Positions 13,851-25,489 of a stretch of DNA of 64,000 nt are shown piece by piece (within the stretch, counting starts at the first letter, position 1; each line of letters begins with the position of its first letter). Below the pieces are notes generated by a model that saw only the letters and a program-made list of their open reading frames with translations, had not been told where the DNA came from and searched no databases. The stretch comes from Manis javanica (taxonomy: Eukaryota; Chordata; Mammalia; Pholidota; Manidae): NCBI RefSeq assembly GCF_040802235.1, contig NC_133164.1, positions 91,008,302-91,072,301 on the forward strand. The letters run 5' to 3'. The position numbers and the translations under genes were made by a program.

Positions 13851-14849
13851 TCCCTGGTTTTGGCTGTGAGAATTTCTATGAACAACTTATTTGGTTTTTT
13901 CAAAGAATAAATTTAAAATTAAAGACAGAGGGAATCCATTGGTGCAATGGGACTTAAGGGGTATAGTAATCAAATGCAATGAATTAACTTTACTTGGATT
14001 CAGATTCAAATATATGGCAAAGAAAAGGAAAGGCAAGACAATCAAGTAAATGAATACTGGCTGGGTATTTGGCAATATTTTAAGAAATTAACTTTTTTTT
14101 AGTTATTAATAAAGAATGTAACTTTAAAAAGCTGGGTATGACTAGAAATGGGCTCATTGAAGTCATGCAGTTTGAGAACATCAAATCCTTGTATTTTATA
14201 AAGAACTTCAAAAATATAACCACTAACTTGCTCAATGCTAACTTTTTAAAAGAGCGGCAAACAATAGTATCAGACAATACAAAAGCCACTGAGCTGTCAA
14301 CTGAAAATATAATCTCTTCATTTTAAAGATTTATACTATTACGTGCTTTTATTTTAAAGCAAACATAAAATGCTACCTTTTCTATTTTTCTAAAACCAAA
14401 CAAATTAGGGCAGCTAAGAATATGTAGTACTTATTTTAGTACCTCTTACAAACCTAAAGCCAAATTTATTTATATAAATGTTAAACTCAACATATTTAAG
14501 AGCCGTCATCAAAAGCAGTATGCTGGGGTTATAGAAGCTAAAACCAAAACGGAAAACCACGACCTGAAGGAGCCCACTACCCATTTCATAAGCAACATAT
14601 AATACAAGAGAAAGTGTTAGTTAATTCTCTGAATGATGTATAATAATTTTATTGATTAAAGTACTGATTTTAACAAAGTTAAATAAGTAAACTTTTAAAA
14701 ATAAAGACCAAGAGAAGGGAAATCTAAACTTTAAATAATTAGTATTTTAATTGTTGCTAATTTTGAGAAAAACAGTTAACAAGCATTCAAGGCTTTAACA
14801 CTTCCAGGTTCGGCTCTTTACATTCCAAGCTATTCATTGCCTCATCATG
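13851..14849. other. No gene seen; AT-rich intronic sequence
   Basis: RPRD1A intron 1. Short open frames on both strands have no recognisable family. No repeat identified. Confidence 0.5.
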
Positions 14850-15170
14850 TTCACATTTTCCCAGTGCCTAAATGCCCCTCCCAACTTAGGCAATAGCTGG
14901 TTCAGAGAGGTCTCTTATTAAAGGTCACCTTACGAAGATGATTCCCCTCACCATCACTACTTAAAGTTTTCCCCCTTTAATGAACTTACATTTACAATTT
15001 ATTTCTTTGTTTGCTACCCCCAACCCATGAGACTATAAATTCTCTGAGGCAGGGACAAACTTTTCTTTTTACTGGTTAATGAATTATATGTGACATACAA
15101 AAACCTGGCTTTCTTTATGATCAGAATATCCATTGCCTGACACATAAGAGAGAATAAATACAGGTGAATT
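14850..15170 (+). repeat. L2 LINE fragment (tentative)
   Basis: L2-like 3' phrases: 'aattctctgaggcagggaca' followed by 'ccattgcctgacacataaga' and an 'aataaatacaggtgaat' end. Diverged. Confidence 0.5.
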
Positions 15171-15544
15171 AATATATTCTAAAGGGATGAGGCAATTATG
15201 ATTTAAGACAGAATATGAGTAAATACAAGAGGCTGGTGGAAAGGATACAATCAGCTAGACTAGCAAAGCCGTGTGTCAACTGCAAAGAACTCCCTCCTAT
15301 CTTGTTTTCAACAACTCTTGCAGAGTTTTTTGTTGTGTTTGCATGTAGAAAAGGGCCAAACTGTCAGTTGTTATTGTATTCTGCTATGTTTGAGGTCAAT
15401 ATTTCCACAGCAATTAATGTAATACACAATTTAACTTAATGATGCATATTAACAGTTTTGTTTTATAATTTAGCCCAGTATTGAGTCATTAAGAGTTTTA
15501 AACTGTCACCTTCATAAGACACCTTTAGGAAATTGAAAAGAATC

Positions 15545-16400
15545 CACTGAATGAGGAAAACTATTTTCAAGTCATGGATTTGATAAGGGACTTCTAGAAT
15601 ACCTAAACACTTACAACTCAATAATAAAAAGACAAACCAATTTAAAAATGGGCAAGGATCTGAATAGATATTTCTCTGAACACGATACACAAAATGGACA
15701 AGCACATGAAAATATGCTTAACATCATTAGTCAGGGAAATGCAAATTAAAACGCACAATGAGATACCACTCTACACCCAAAAGGGTGGCTATAATCAAAA
15801 AGACAAATAAAAAGTTTTTGCAGAGATGGAGAAACTGGACCTTCAGACACTGCTGGAAGGAATGTCTAATGATGCAGTCACTGACAGGCAGTTTCTCAAA
15901 AGGAGTTCCTACATGACCTAACCATTCTACTCCAAGAAAAATAAAAACACAAAAACTTGTATGCAATGTTCACAGCAGTATTATTCTTAAGAGCCCAAAA
16001 GTGGAAACAACCCAAATGTCTATCTACTGATAAATGGATAAATTCATACGATGGATTATTTAGCCATAAAAAGGAATGCTACAACGTGGATGAGCCTAGA
16101 AAACATGGTAACCAAAGGAAGCCAGTCACAAAAGACCACCTATCATATGATTCCATTTAATGAAATGCTAAGAATAGCTAAATCTACAGACACAAAGTAA
16201 GTTAGTGGTTGCCTAGGGCTGGGAAAGATGGGAGGTTCACGCAATGATGAGGCATGGAGTTTCTTTCTGGGTGATGAAAATGTTCTAAAATTGTGGTGAT
16301 GGTTTTACAACTGCACAATATACTAAAAACCGCTAAACTATACTTTAAATGGATGAATTGTATGGTATTTTAATTATATCCCAATAAAACTTTTTTAAAA
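15545..16400 (+). mobile_element. 5'-truncated old L1 3' end
   Basis: A recognisable ORF2 C-terminal region (aaatgggcaaggatctgaat, atgcaaattaaaacgcacaa, aacccaaatgtctatctact) runs into an L1M 3'UTR (gatgaaaatgttctaaaatt) with an A-rich end near 16395. All frames are broken. Confidence 0.85.
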
Positions 16401-17179
16401 GCAGCAAAATGGTCAATTATGTTTTGGTTACATTCTATTGCATTGACCAAGGAAATTACAGCGACCTTGGTCTTCATTAAGGCCTTAGGGCATATCCCTC
16501 ATCCCTCCAAAGAGAAATTCTTTCTTTAAAGGAAACACAGATAAGGAAGGTAGAAGAGGGAAATTTTCATAACTGAATAATTACTGTCTGCCATATCATT
16601 TTAATATTCATTCTTATATTTTGAATAACACATTTTTGTCTTCTTTCAATTCCTAGCTTAATACAAAATGTCAACCAATTTTCTTGATTTACTTCAAATT
16701 TGATCAATTCCTTTCATAAATACTTATTTTGAAGATATAATGTGAGGATTCAAGGTATCACAGTAAGATGGCTAAAACCATGCCTGGTAATCAGTAAATT
16801 GCCACTGGAGACAGAGGATTCTGAATATGATGAGCAAAATTGCAGGGGGTGGGGGTTGGACACAAAGGCTATGCCGGACAACAGCAGTCATGTGCCAAGA
16901 AAAGGAAACCCTTGCCGATAATCCCAGACCAAACTAAGAACTGCAGCAGCAGCACGATCAGCACCATCATCACTATCATCACACATCACCGCTCTCCTAG
17001 AGCATCAATTTATATGCCTTTAATTTTTTCTTATTACAAAGCGTTTAAACATATGGAAACATCCCCAAACCGAGGTAAATAATAGCGCGTCTTAGCTCTT
17101 TCTCACATGGGTATCAAATATTTTTTAAAGTATATGAAATAAAAGATAACAATTTTAGTTCCTCTCTCCCTATGGTACC
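16401..17179. other. No gene seen; small CAG/ATC-rich patch
   Basis: RPRD1A intron 1. The only local feature is a short low-complexity patch at about 16940-16985 rich in CAG then ATC/CAT triplets. No exon recognised. Confidence 0.5.
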
Positions 17180-17560
17180 CTTTACCTTGGAATATGGTGT
17201 TAATCATTACTGTGTTTTAACTATAAATATATGTATCAAAGTACTGTTTTCATGTTTTCAAACTGGCATATCGGTCTGCACCTGGCTTTCTTAGCTCAAA
17301 ACTGTTGTTTTTAAATCCAGAAATGTTGTTTCATGTAGCTCTAGCTCATTCATAAAAACTGGACAGTATTATATTGTAGGACTATCACAACATTTTGTTC
17401 ACACCCTAACTAATGAGATGTTTCAACTGTTTTTAATTTTGTTATTCTTACTAATTTTGCAAACTGAAGGGTATAGTGTGTGGTACCTCATTGGTTTAAT
17501 TTTGAAGTATCATTTATTAGCCTTTCAGGTGAAATGTTTTTAACAGTGTTGCCATTTTCT
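17180..17560 (-). mobile_element. Old L1-like fragment (antisense)
   Basis: Top-strand phrases such as 'aaatgttgtttcatgtagct' and 'tgagatgtttcaactgtttt' resemble the reverse complement of L1 ORF2 3' regions from old families. Similarity is low. Confidence 0.45.
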
Positions 17561-18689
17561 CTGCTGTTGTCATTTGTCCACTGATCTGCGGTAGTTCTTA
17601 AGGTAGTCTGAATAGCAAATCTTTATTATTTGTTTCTAAAAGCTCTTTCCAAAAAGCATAAACCTGTTGATTTTTAAATCTAGTTAGAGGTACACAAGCA
17701 AGGACAATGCCTGCCATCTCAAAGTTCACAACTATTTTCCAGACCTTCATATCTGTGTTTCTCAAAAGTTTTCAGCCAGTCACAGAAGATAAATTCCTCG
17801 AGAGCCAGTACAAATACACTTATATCTGAATTGAAAAAAACAGGTTCTAAATCAACTTTTTCTTAGGGATTAACCATAAGCAAGCAAGCAAAAAAAGAAA
17901 AGGGTAGTTTGTGTCCATTTATATAGCCAATGCCGTATTTTGGCTATCATATTAATGCATCATACAGCTTTCATTTGGGTCAGTAAACAAGCCTCTGTTT
18001 TAATTAATTATGATTTGTTAAAACTGAATTATAAATGACAATCATATTAATACACCAGGGTATCTAAAACAAAATGAAGTGTGCCCACTCTCTACTCAAT
18101 GAATTAAGAATTAAGGTACAAACCCAAAGAAAATTAAAACTTTTTATTTTCAGTAGTACCAACATACATTTTTTACAGATTAAGTTGCTCTGCAAAAGTG
18201 AAATTATTCTGCATTTTAGTGATTCTGGATATTTTAGGATACTGCTCAAAAGTTAACTTCATTTACAGGAGCACTATCGAATGCTCTGCAAAATAAAGAG
18301 GCTAGATAACTTAATCTAACTCCCTCGCAACCCATAAATTAAGAAATCTGCCCCATCTAGGTCCTCTAAAATCTAAATTGAGGTTTCCTTCTACTGCATC
18401 ACGCATCTCATTTTTAGACGTTTCAAGTTCTAAAACTCTGATTCCTCCATTAAATTTTACAAGATTGAGTTAATGTGTTACAGAAATGATGGCATGAACT
18501 CCCAACCCCCACACCATTTTTTATTTCCATTTCCGTTTCTTTCCCTTCCCTAGCCTCCATTATAATCTCCAGAATGAAAAATTACCTGATTGCCTGAATT
18601 TCTAGCCCAATGAAGTGCAGGGTCTGAGCCCTAGGCTCTGTTTCTGTTAATCAATAGTTTTTTTTGCATCCTTCATTTCTATATTCAAC
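17561..18689. other. No gene seen; proximal part of RPRD1A intron 1
   Basis: No exon or repeat family recognised. The sequence is AT-rich up to the sharp GC rise at about 18690. Confidence 0.5.
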
Positions 18690-18890
18690 AATACCTACTA
18701 AGCGCCGACTTAACGGGACGCGCAGCGCACACTGCTCCTCCCATCCAGAGGACCACCGAAGCCAGGGGTACGGGACGCCAGTCGGACGGATTCCGGGGAG
18801 CGGCGATCTGGGGCCGCCCGGGGAGTGCGCCTCCCGAAGAGCGGGGTGGCGTCCTGGTGGCGCGGAGACGCCGAGGCGCGGGCAACTCAC

Positions 18891-19041
18891 CTTTGCGCAG
18901 CTCCCGCTCCCACACGGTGACGATGGGCCGCGAGTGCTTGCGGTGGTGGATGAGCCACAGGGACAAGGTCTGCACGCTCTGCTGCGAGTTGCTCAACTCC
19001 GACAGCTTCTTCTCCAGCGCCGCCTCAGAGAAAGCGGACAT
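18891..19041 (-). CDS. RPRD1A: RPRD1A exon 1 (first 50 residues)
   Basis: The minus-strand ATG at 19041-19039 opens a frame beginning MSAFSEAALEKKLSELSNSQ and containing SLWLIHHRKHSRPIVTVWER. This matches the N-terminus of RPRD1A (p15RS), where the CTD-interacting domain begins. The exon ends after ...ELRK plus one base (phase 1) at a GTGAG donor whose GT is at 18890-18889. The open frame continues beyond the donor, but that part is intron. RPRD1A binds the phosphorylated C-terminal domain of RNA polymerase II in the nucleus, takes part in CTD dephosphorylation and represses some cell-cycle and Wnt-target genes (family knowledge). I did not find exon 2 between 1 and 18890, so intron 1 exceeds 18.8 kb here. 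The remaining roughly 260 residues lie outside the window. Confidence 0.95.
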
Positions 19042-19190
19042 CCCTTCGACACAGCGTTCACGCCGTCCCACGCGGTGGGGCTGAGGGGAGGAGAGTTTCG
19101 CCCCCCTCGCCGCGGCCTCGCTCCTCACCCCACCCGTCCCCACGCCCTCACCCTCGCTACCGCCACAGCCAAGACGGGCCGCAAAGCAGA

Positions 19191-19199
19191 AAGATGGCG
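19191..19199 (+). promoter_or_regulatory. YY1-type motif
   Basis: AAGATGGCG on the top strand, about 150 bp upstream of the RPRD1A start codon. It matches the core of YY1 sites found near many CpG-island start sites. Binding is inferred. Confidence 0.5.
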
Positions 19200-19211
19200 T
19201 CCGGCCGGCAG

Positions 19212-19219
19212 TGACGTCA
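19212..19219. promoter_or_regulatory. CRE palindrome TGACGTCA
   Basis: A perfect 8-bp cAMP response element 171 bp upstream of the RPRD1A ATG, inside the CpG island. It is the consensus site of CREB/ATF bZIP dimers. Function is inferred from consensus and position. Confidence 0.7.
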
Positions 19220-19345
19220 CGGCAGACCCACGGCCCGCCTTCGGAAGAGGCGCGGCCTCCGAGCGGAAGGGCGGAGCAGAAAATAGCATGGGGCAGACGG
19301 GCGTACAGCCTGGGCCCCGGCCAGGGGCGGGACGGGGCTGGGTTT

Positions 19346-20599
19346 GCTGGGCCTCCACCCCTCTTGGGGAAAATTATCTCTACCGGGAAAGGAGTGATTA
19401 AAAAGTGTCTACATAGGCGTGTAAACGGGTGCAGCACTTTAGAAGGCTATGTGGCGTGATACATCACATTTTGAAATACACCTCCCTATAACTGTGTCAC
19501 TAATTGTTGTCAGTGCTAGGGAAACGCCAGCTTGTTTGCACAGAAGCTGTATTTTAGTTGCTCTGTTCAGCTCAGTAACAATAAAGAGTTGGAACATTCA
19601 GAGCAAGCAAATGACTAAATTAATTGTGATACTCCCTGTTACAGAACACATGCAGAAATTGAAAAGATGAATAAATCCAATGGTGGATTGCTTTGGTTTT
19701 TTTTTAACTACAGAAGGAAGAGTACAGTATTTGTTTCATAAAAGTATATATTATATGAGTTCAGAAGTATGTAAATGCACGGGAAAAGGTCTAGAAAACA
19801 CATACTATGTTAACAGTGGTGTCAGAGAGAGGATCAAAATTAGAGCCCAAAATAGTTCTCATTTCTTTTCAAGAACATACTCATTCATATATTACATATG
19901 CAATTAAAAATTAATTTCAGAAATCTCATAATTAACCCAGCACTTTTTTCTTTTACATGACAAAAGCACATAACTCTTCTCTAAGGTTCACTTTGCTAGG
20001 TAGAGACAACTTGTGTCTGTTCTTGAGTCATGCCTGTTGAGCCTGCACCTACCCCCTTCCCATCCAATGTGATTCAGCCAAACCAGCACCCTGACAGTTC
20101 CTAAGATCTCTCCCATCACACATCTCTGCCTCTGGCCGCTTGTCAATCCCTTAACTCCAGGCTCTCTTCTTGCACTTAGAAAGTCTGCTTTGCAGCATGA
20201 TATTAATACATAAGCTGAGTCTCTTTCCTCATTATAAGATGAAGTGATGTCTGTAAAGCACCAGAGCAACCTCTGAGTTGTCTCAGCTACATCTTTTGAG
20301 TACTCGTCTTATCTCTCTCACTAGTGTTTAAAGTCTTTTAGGAGATTAGTTCCTGAAATACCACCCATTGTCCTCAGCACAGCAGCCTCTACTCAGAATA
20401 ATCTCTCAAAATTATCCACCAAAGAGAGGAAAGAGAATAACTTCAATGGAAAAGACCTTAGCAGGTGCTGTTACCAACTTATACTGCAATAATATTCCAA
20501 GGTGTTTATTCTTGGATTCAAGTTTCTCAGATAGAAAGACATAAGACATCCTTAATTCATTGTGCTCTGTTTATCTTTTGAAACATAAACCATCCTAAA
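19346..20599. other. Intergenic; no gene recognised
   Basis: Upstream of the RPRD1A promoter. No second gene shares the CpG island as far as I can see. Scattered short open frames have no recognisable family. Confidence 0.5.
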
Positions 20600-21100
20600 A
20601 CAGAGACTTCAAACAATAACAATCACTTTATTTTGCTCAAAAATCTAGGGAATCAGCTGGACTCAGCTAGGTAGTTCCCATTCAGAGTCTCACATGACAT
20701 GGCTAGCGTTATGTAAAAGGCTTTTTCACTCATATGTTTGGTGCCTGGGCTGGGAAGACTCAGATAACTGGGAGATGAAACAGCTCGGGCTCCTCAGGAA
20801 TTACTCTTTCTCCCCTTCTCTCTCTCTCCATCTCCCTCTTATCTTCACATGATTTCTCCACATGGAAGCCTCAGGATAGGCAGATCCCTTACATGATTGC
20901 TGAAGTCTCCCAGAATAAGTGTCTCAGGGGCAACTGGAAGTCACACAACATTGCTCCTATTTTACTCTATTAGACAAGGCAGTGAAAGGCTATCCAAGTT
21001 CATGGGAGTACGGACATAGGCTCTACATCTTGAGAGAAGGAGTGCCCAAAACTTGTGGACATGTTTTAGAACCACTACACAATGGAAGACTGTCCCAGCC
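20600..21100. repeat. Ancient interspersed repeat, family unresolved
   Basis: Phrases such as 'aatcagctggactcagctag', 'tcacatgatttctccacatg' and a 'ctattttactctattagaca' box look like a common old mammalian repeat, but I cannot name it with confidence. Confidence 0.35.
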
Positions 21101-23100
21101 AGAGATCTTCATTGGAGGAGTCTTACAAATCCTCCAGAAGTAGAAAGCTGCAGACAGGAAAATCATGCACTCAAGACCTTCAGATCAAGTTAACAATGGT
21201 AGGAAGTACATAGCTCCCACCCAAGACCCACAGAACTTGATCTAAATATCCAGAACCAAAAATTATCATGCTTTAATATGCATGCTCTTAATCTTTGTTG
21301 TTATTTTTCTTCCTCTCTTCTGGTTTAAGATACATGGGACCTCTTGACCACAATACTCACAAGGCCTTTTCTCTATAGTGTTCTTTTTATCTTTGGTTAG
21401 TCCTTGGAGTGAGTTTAGTACCTAGTCTGATTTTCTTGTGATTTAGCTAAAAGATATAATAAAACCAACTGTTGGGTTTGTATCCACTTTCCTTTGAGTG
21501 TAACCAGTTCCCTCTGCTATCTTTTTCTTATAAAAAATCAGGTTAGTTAGATTCAGTTACTAACAATTTTTGTTACACCACAACAGGCAAGATATTCAAA
21601 AGTTTGAAATCCCTATTATGTCACATCTAGGAAGAGATTTTTCTTTCTACACTAATAAGGAGGGAAGGAGAATTCTACATGTTAAGGTACAGAAGTAACG
21701 GGAAAGGTAAATGAATGACACTAAAGTCTTAGGACCTGTCTCAAAAGTTCATAAACTTGGATAGGCAGTGATCAAAATAGAGCAGCTCTCAATATAATAT
21801 TGGCTTCTCAAGATGGAATATATGTTTCTTAAAAGGGAAATGTGCTTATATCCCTACAGACTTCTCTGGAATGCTTAATATTACTGAAATGTTCTGGGAC
21901 ACAAACAAAATAAGAAATCAGGACTCTGGCTGATTTTTCCATACATGTAAATATTGGCATACAGCCATTTGTCACATCAGGTGATTCAGAAGCCTATCTT
22001 CCAACAGAAGTAATATGAAGTAGAGACTTGAATTCAACAGCAGATGATGTTCTCTAAACAAACATCTGATCAATGGAATCTTGACAGTGGATCTGAATTT
22101 CACAGAATAATATATCTTGGAGGCTGACTTCATCTGCCCTTCACTAAAAATGGAGAAGTGAGAAAGCAAAAGATATCCCTGGAAGCTGATAGTTTCAAAA
22201 ATCAATGACCTTCACAGGAGATAAGTAATAAAATGAGACAAGGCCGTTCTGTGACTATAGGGGAAAAAGGCAGAGTCAAAGATACTCTGAAACCTAAAGA
22301 ATTGCTAATATGGTCTTCATAACTAACACAAATGATATCCAGCCTTTACCAATGATATCCAGCCTTACCTTAATCCTTTGACATTCTAGATAAAAATTAT
22401 GAAAGACCTATGCAGTCACCAAATTGTCCCTGCTTCCTGATACCCAATCCAGAGCAGATCCCTGTTTTGCCTAAAACAGCCTTAGAATCGCCCAAGTTCA
22501 AATCATGTAACACGTCCTTTCCAATTCCTTCTCAATGACATATGTCCACAGTTGCTCCCACGTGTGCTCTTGCTAGAGCAAGTGAAATATAAACCAAACT
22601 TTAACTTTAGGTGGTTCTTGTGGTCTTCAGCTGGTGAGCTTTGATATAGGATACACAACAAACTTTTAATAGTGTTCAGCTCTATGGGGAAGAAAAGAGG
22701 TAATTTCTTTTTTCTATGGCATATATTTCAGTATGGTTTGAATTTCTGACCACAAGCATGTATGACTTATATAATGAGAAAAATTATGAATATGTTTTGA
22801 TTGGGACAGGGAAGGTAACCTCCACTGGCTCCCCTTAGCCTGTAAGAAATAGATCATATCCTAGCATGGCATACAAGGCTCATATCTATTCAGTTCCCCT
22901 GTTCTCAATAGCCCCATTGACCACAGCTCCCCTCACTGTGTTCTTGAGCCTCCAGCAGTGCCAAACATCTCTAGTTATTTCCCAAATCCTATACAGTTTC
23001 ATTTTCTGTTGCCTCCTATTTAAACATGCAAACAATATCCTTCCTGTAACTGTCTGCACCCTCTCTAAAACAAAGAACTTCATTTTAAAAATTGGTTTGA
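21101..23100. other. Intergenic; no gene recognised
   Basis: No coding exon seen. A 20-bp phrase (aatgatatccagcctttacc) at 22331-22350 is repeated at 22351-22369 with one T missing. The stretch at about 22840-23000 (ggcatacaaggctc) has a faint L2/CR1 look that I could not establish. Confidence 0.45.
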
Positions 23101-23104
23101 CACC

Positions 23105-23690
23105 TATATAATTGTAGCATTATTTACAATAGCAAACATAATAGAAGCAATCCAAGTGTCCATCAGTAGATAATAACAGATAAAGAAGATATCATATACA
23201 CAATGGAATATTACTCAGCCATAAAAAGCAGGAAACCTCGCCATTTGCAACAACATGGATGGACTAGAGGGTATCATGCTAAGTGAAATAAGTCAGATAG
23301 AGTAAGACAAATAACACATTATTTCACTTATATGAGGAATCTAAAGAAACAAAACAAAACAAAACAAACAAACCAAAGAAACAAACCCATACGTACTGAC
23401 AACAGACTGTTGGTTACTACAGGGAGGGAGGTGGGGGAGGGAGTGAAAAAGTGAAGGGGATAAAGAGGTACAAACTTGGATTTATAAAATAAATTAGTCA
23501 TAGGGATGGAAGTACAACATAGAGAATGTAACCAATAATACTATAGTATCTTGGTATGGTAACAGGGGTAACTACACTTAATGTGGCAAGAATTTAGTAG
23601 TATATAATTATCAAGTCACTATGTTGTACATCCGAAAGCAATATAATATTGTCTATCAACTATAGTTCAACTAACAATAATAAAAATTGA
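23105..23690 (+). mobile_element. 5'-truncated L1 3' end (L1MA-like)
   Basis: The ORF2 C-terminal coding remnant (tccaagtgtccatcagtaga, caatggaatattactcagcc, caacaacatggatggactag) is followed by a 3'UTR with a G/purine tract near 23420-23460 and the end 'actatgttgtacatccgaaa', then an A-rich tail. An AAAAC-type simple repeat lies near 23345-23375. Confidence 0.85.
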
Positions 23691-23694
23691 TTTG

Positions 23695-24115
23695 AATCAA
23701 TAGATGAATGAACAAACAAAATGCTGTATATACACACAATGGAATATTGTTCAGCTATAAAAAGGAATGAAATTCTGATACATGCTACAACATGAGTGAA
23801 TTTCGAAAGCATTAAGTGAAATAAGCCAGACACTAAAGGACAACTATATGATTCTATTTATGTGAAGTACCCAGGATGGGCAAATCCAGAGACAGAAAGC
23901 AGAGGAGAGGTTACCAGAGATTGGTGGGAGGAGGGAATGGGGAATTACTGTAATGGGTACAGAATTTCTGTTTGGGATAGTGAAAAGTTCTGGAAATAGA
24001 TAGTGGTGATAGTTGCCCAACATTATGAATGTATTTATTGCCACTGAATTGTATACACTAAAAATGGTTAAAATGGTAAACTTTATGTTACATATATTTA
24101 CCACAATAAGAAAAG
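23695..24115 (+). mobile_element. Old L1 3' end (L1ME-like), adjacent to the L1MA copy
   Basis: Contains caatggaatattgttcagct, ggttaccagagattggtggg and atggttaaaatggtaaactt before an A-rich end. It is more diverged than its left neighbour and is probably the host into which that copy inserted. Confidence 0.8.
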
Positions 24116-24384
24116 AAAAAATACATGATTTAAATTTTTATAGAAAATTTCAAGAATATACAAAAATTAAGAGAATACATAAAATGAACCTTCATGGATC
24201 CATCAGCAGTTTCAACAATTATCACCTCCTGCCCAAACTGTTGTCCTTTCTCACACTACCACCCCCACACTGAATTATTCTGCAGCCAATTCGAGACATA
24301 TCATTTCATCATATCAATCCAGACATATCAATAAATACTTCAGACTATTTCTCTATTGCGTGTATATACGTAAGTATTTCTTTG
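24116..24384. repeat. Unclassified ancient repeat
   Basis: Phrases such as 'agaaaatttcaagaatatac', 'ccatcagcagtttcaacaat' and 'tcaataaatacttcagacta' recur in mammalian genomes. I cannot name the family reliably. Confidence 0.4.
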
Positions 24385-24880
24385 CTAAGGATTTCCTATT
24401 CCTCCTTCAAAACCCAGCTCAGATATCACCTCTCTGTAAAACCTTTCCCCATCTCCCCCAGAGCTGGCAGGAACCATTCCTCCCTGTGTATCTGACCCTG
24501 CCTCTCCCTCTGCAACAGGATTTCTCAATACTGGTACTGTTGTTTGTTCTCAATACTGGTACCTTTGATGTGGTGCTGTCCTGTGTATTGTAGGGTGCTT
24601 GATGACATCAACAGCATCTACGCATGGGATGCAAGTAGGACCCCTCTCCAAACCAAAGTAGACAACCAAAAATGTCTCCAGACATTGCCAAATGTCCCAT
24701 AGGCAGAAAAGTTGCCCCTAGGGAGAACTGTTTCACCAGAACTCCCCTTAAGTATGCATTGCAGTTATTTGCTTCCATGTCTGTCTCCACTTCTAGACAG
24801 TGAAATCCTCAAGGACAAGACAGCTTCTTCATCTCAGTATAGCCAGTGTCTGATTCTTAGTGGGGACCCCAAAGGAAGAA
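24385..24880 (+). repeat. L2 LINE fragment, split by MER5A
   Basis: The left part (ccttcaaaacccagctcaga, cacctctctgtaaaaccttt) and the right part from about 24760 (acagtgaaatcctcaaggac, agccagtgtctgattcttag) are consecutive portions of an L2 3' end. The MER5A copy at 24515-24731 interrupts them. Confidence 0.65.
24515..24731 (+). mobile_element. MER5A non-autonomous hAT DNA transposon
   Basis: The MER5A consensus is readable: 'tgctgtcctgtgtattgtag', 'gacaaccaaaaatgtctcca' and 'agacattgccaaatgtccca', with inverted ends of the ttctcaa / gagaactg type. A phrase 'ctcaatactggtac' occurs twice with a 27-bp period near the left end. It sits inside an L2. Confidence 0.85.
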
Positions 24881-25049
24881 AGCTAGAAGACCAAAAGAGT
24901 TTGCCAGATCTTCACAAAACTTTATAAACAATCTGAAGTCAAGTCATTGGAATTCATCTTTCTGCAAAGGGACTCATTTTGGTAAACTTCTTATGGTGAG
25001 TGGAAGCTTGCTCACTCTGTTCCTTTATCCATTGTCCCAACTCCACCCT

Positions 25050-25060
25050 CTGAATTCTTT
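25050..25060. repeat. Target-site duplication of L1-2, left copy
   Basis: CTGAATTCTT lies directly at the 3' (A-rich) end of L1-2 and recurs at 31848-31857 beyond the 5' end. It bounds the whole 6.8-kb insertion as one event. Confidence 0.6.
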
Positions 25061-25489
25061 TTAAAAAATTTCTTAATAAGGTATTTTTGATACATACCCC
25101 TATGAAGGTTTCACATGAAAAAACAATGTGGTTAATACATTTACCCATATTATAAAATCCCCAGCAATACCCCCATTTTAGTCACTGTCCATTAGTGTAA
25201 TAAGATGCCACAGATTCACTATTTGCCTTTTCTGTGCTACACTGTTTTCGCCGTGACCCCTCACACCATGTGTACTAAACATAATACCCCTTAATCCCCA
25301 TCTACCTCCCTCCCGACCCACCTTTCCACATTCCTCCCCTTTGGTAACCACTAGTCCCTTCTTGGAGTCTCTGAGTCTGCTGCTGTTTTGTTCCTTCGGT
25401 TTTGCTTCATTGTTATACAACACAAATGATGGAAATCGTTTGCCACTTGTTTTTCTCCACCTGGCGTATTTCACTAAACATAATATCCT

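Larger units (their letters stand above)
18690..19345 (-). promoter_or_regulatory. RPRD1A: RPRD1A CpG-island promoter
   Basis: GC content and CpG density rise sharply here compared with AT-rich flanks. The island covers the first coding exon, the start of intron 1 and about 300 bp upstream of the ATG. It contains a CRE palindrome (19212-19219), an AAGATGGCG YY1-type motif (19191-19199), an ETS-like CGGAAG near 19240 and GC boxes near 19324. No TATA box stands out. This is a typical housekeeping promoter. The exact start site cannot be read from sequence. Confidence 0.85.

Noticed and set aside
16840..17082. An 80-codon frame with Ser/Ile/Thr/His repeats
   Set aside because: It is produced by a short CAG/ATC low-complexity patch; there is no gene context.
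18664..19401. A 245-codon plus-strand open frame across the CpG island
   Set aside because: GC-rich DNA has few stops. The frame is opposite the real RPRD1A exon, shows no known domain and is Arg/Gly/Pro-biased.
18685..19437. A 250-codon minus-strand frame containing the RPRD1A exon
   Set aside because: Only 19041-18891 is coding. Upstream residues precede the true ATG and residues after ELRK run through a GTGAG splice donor.
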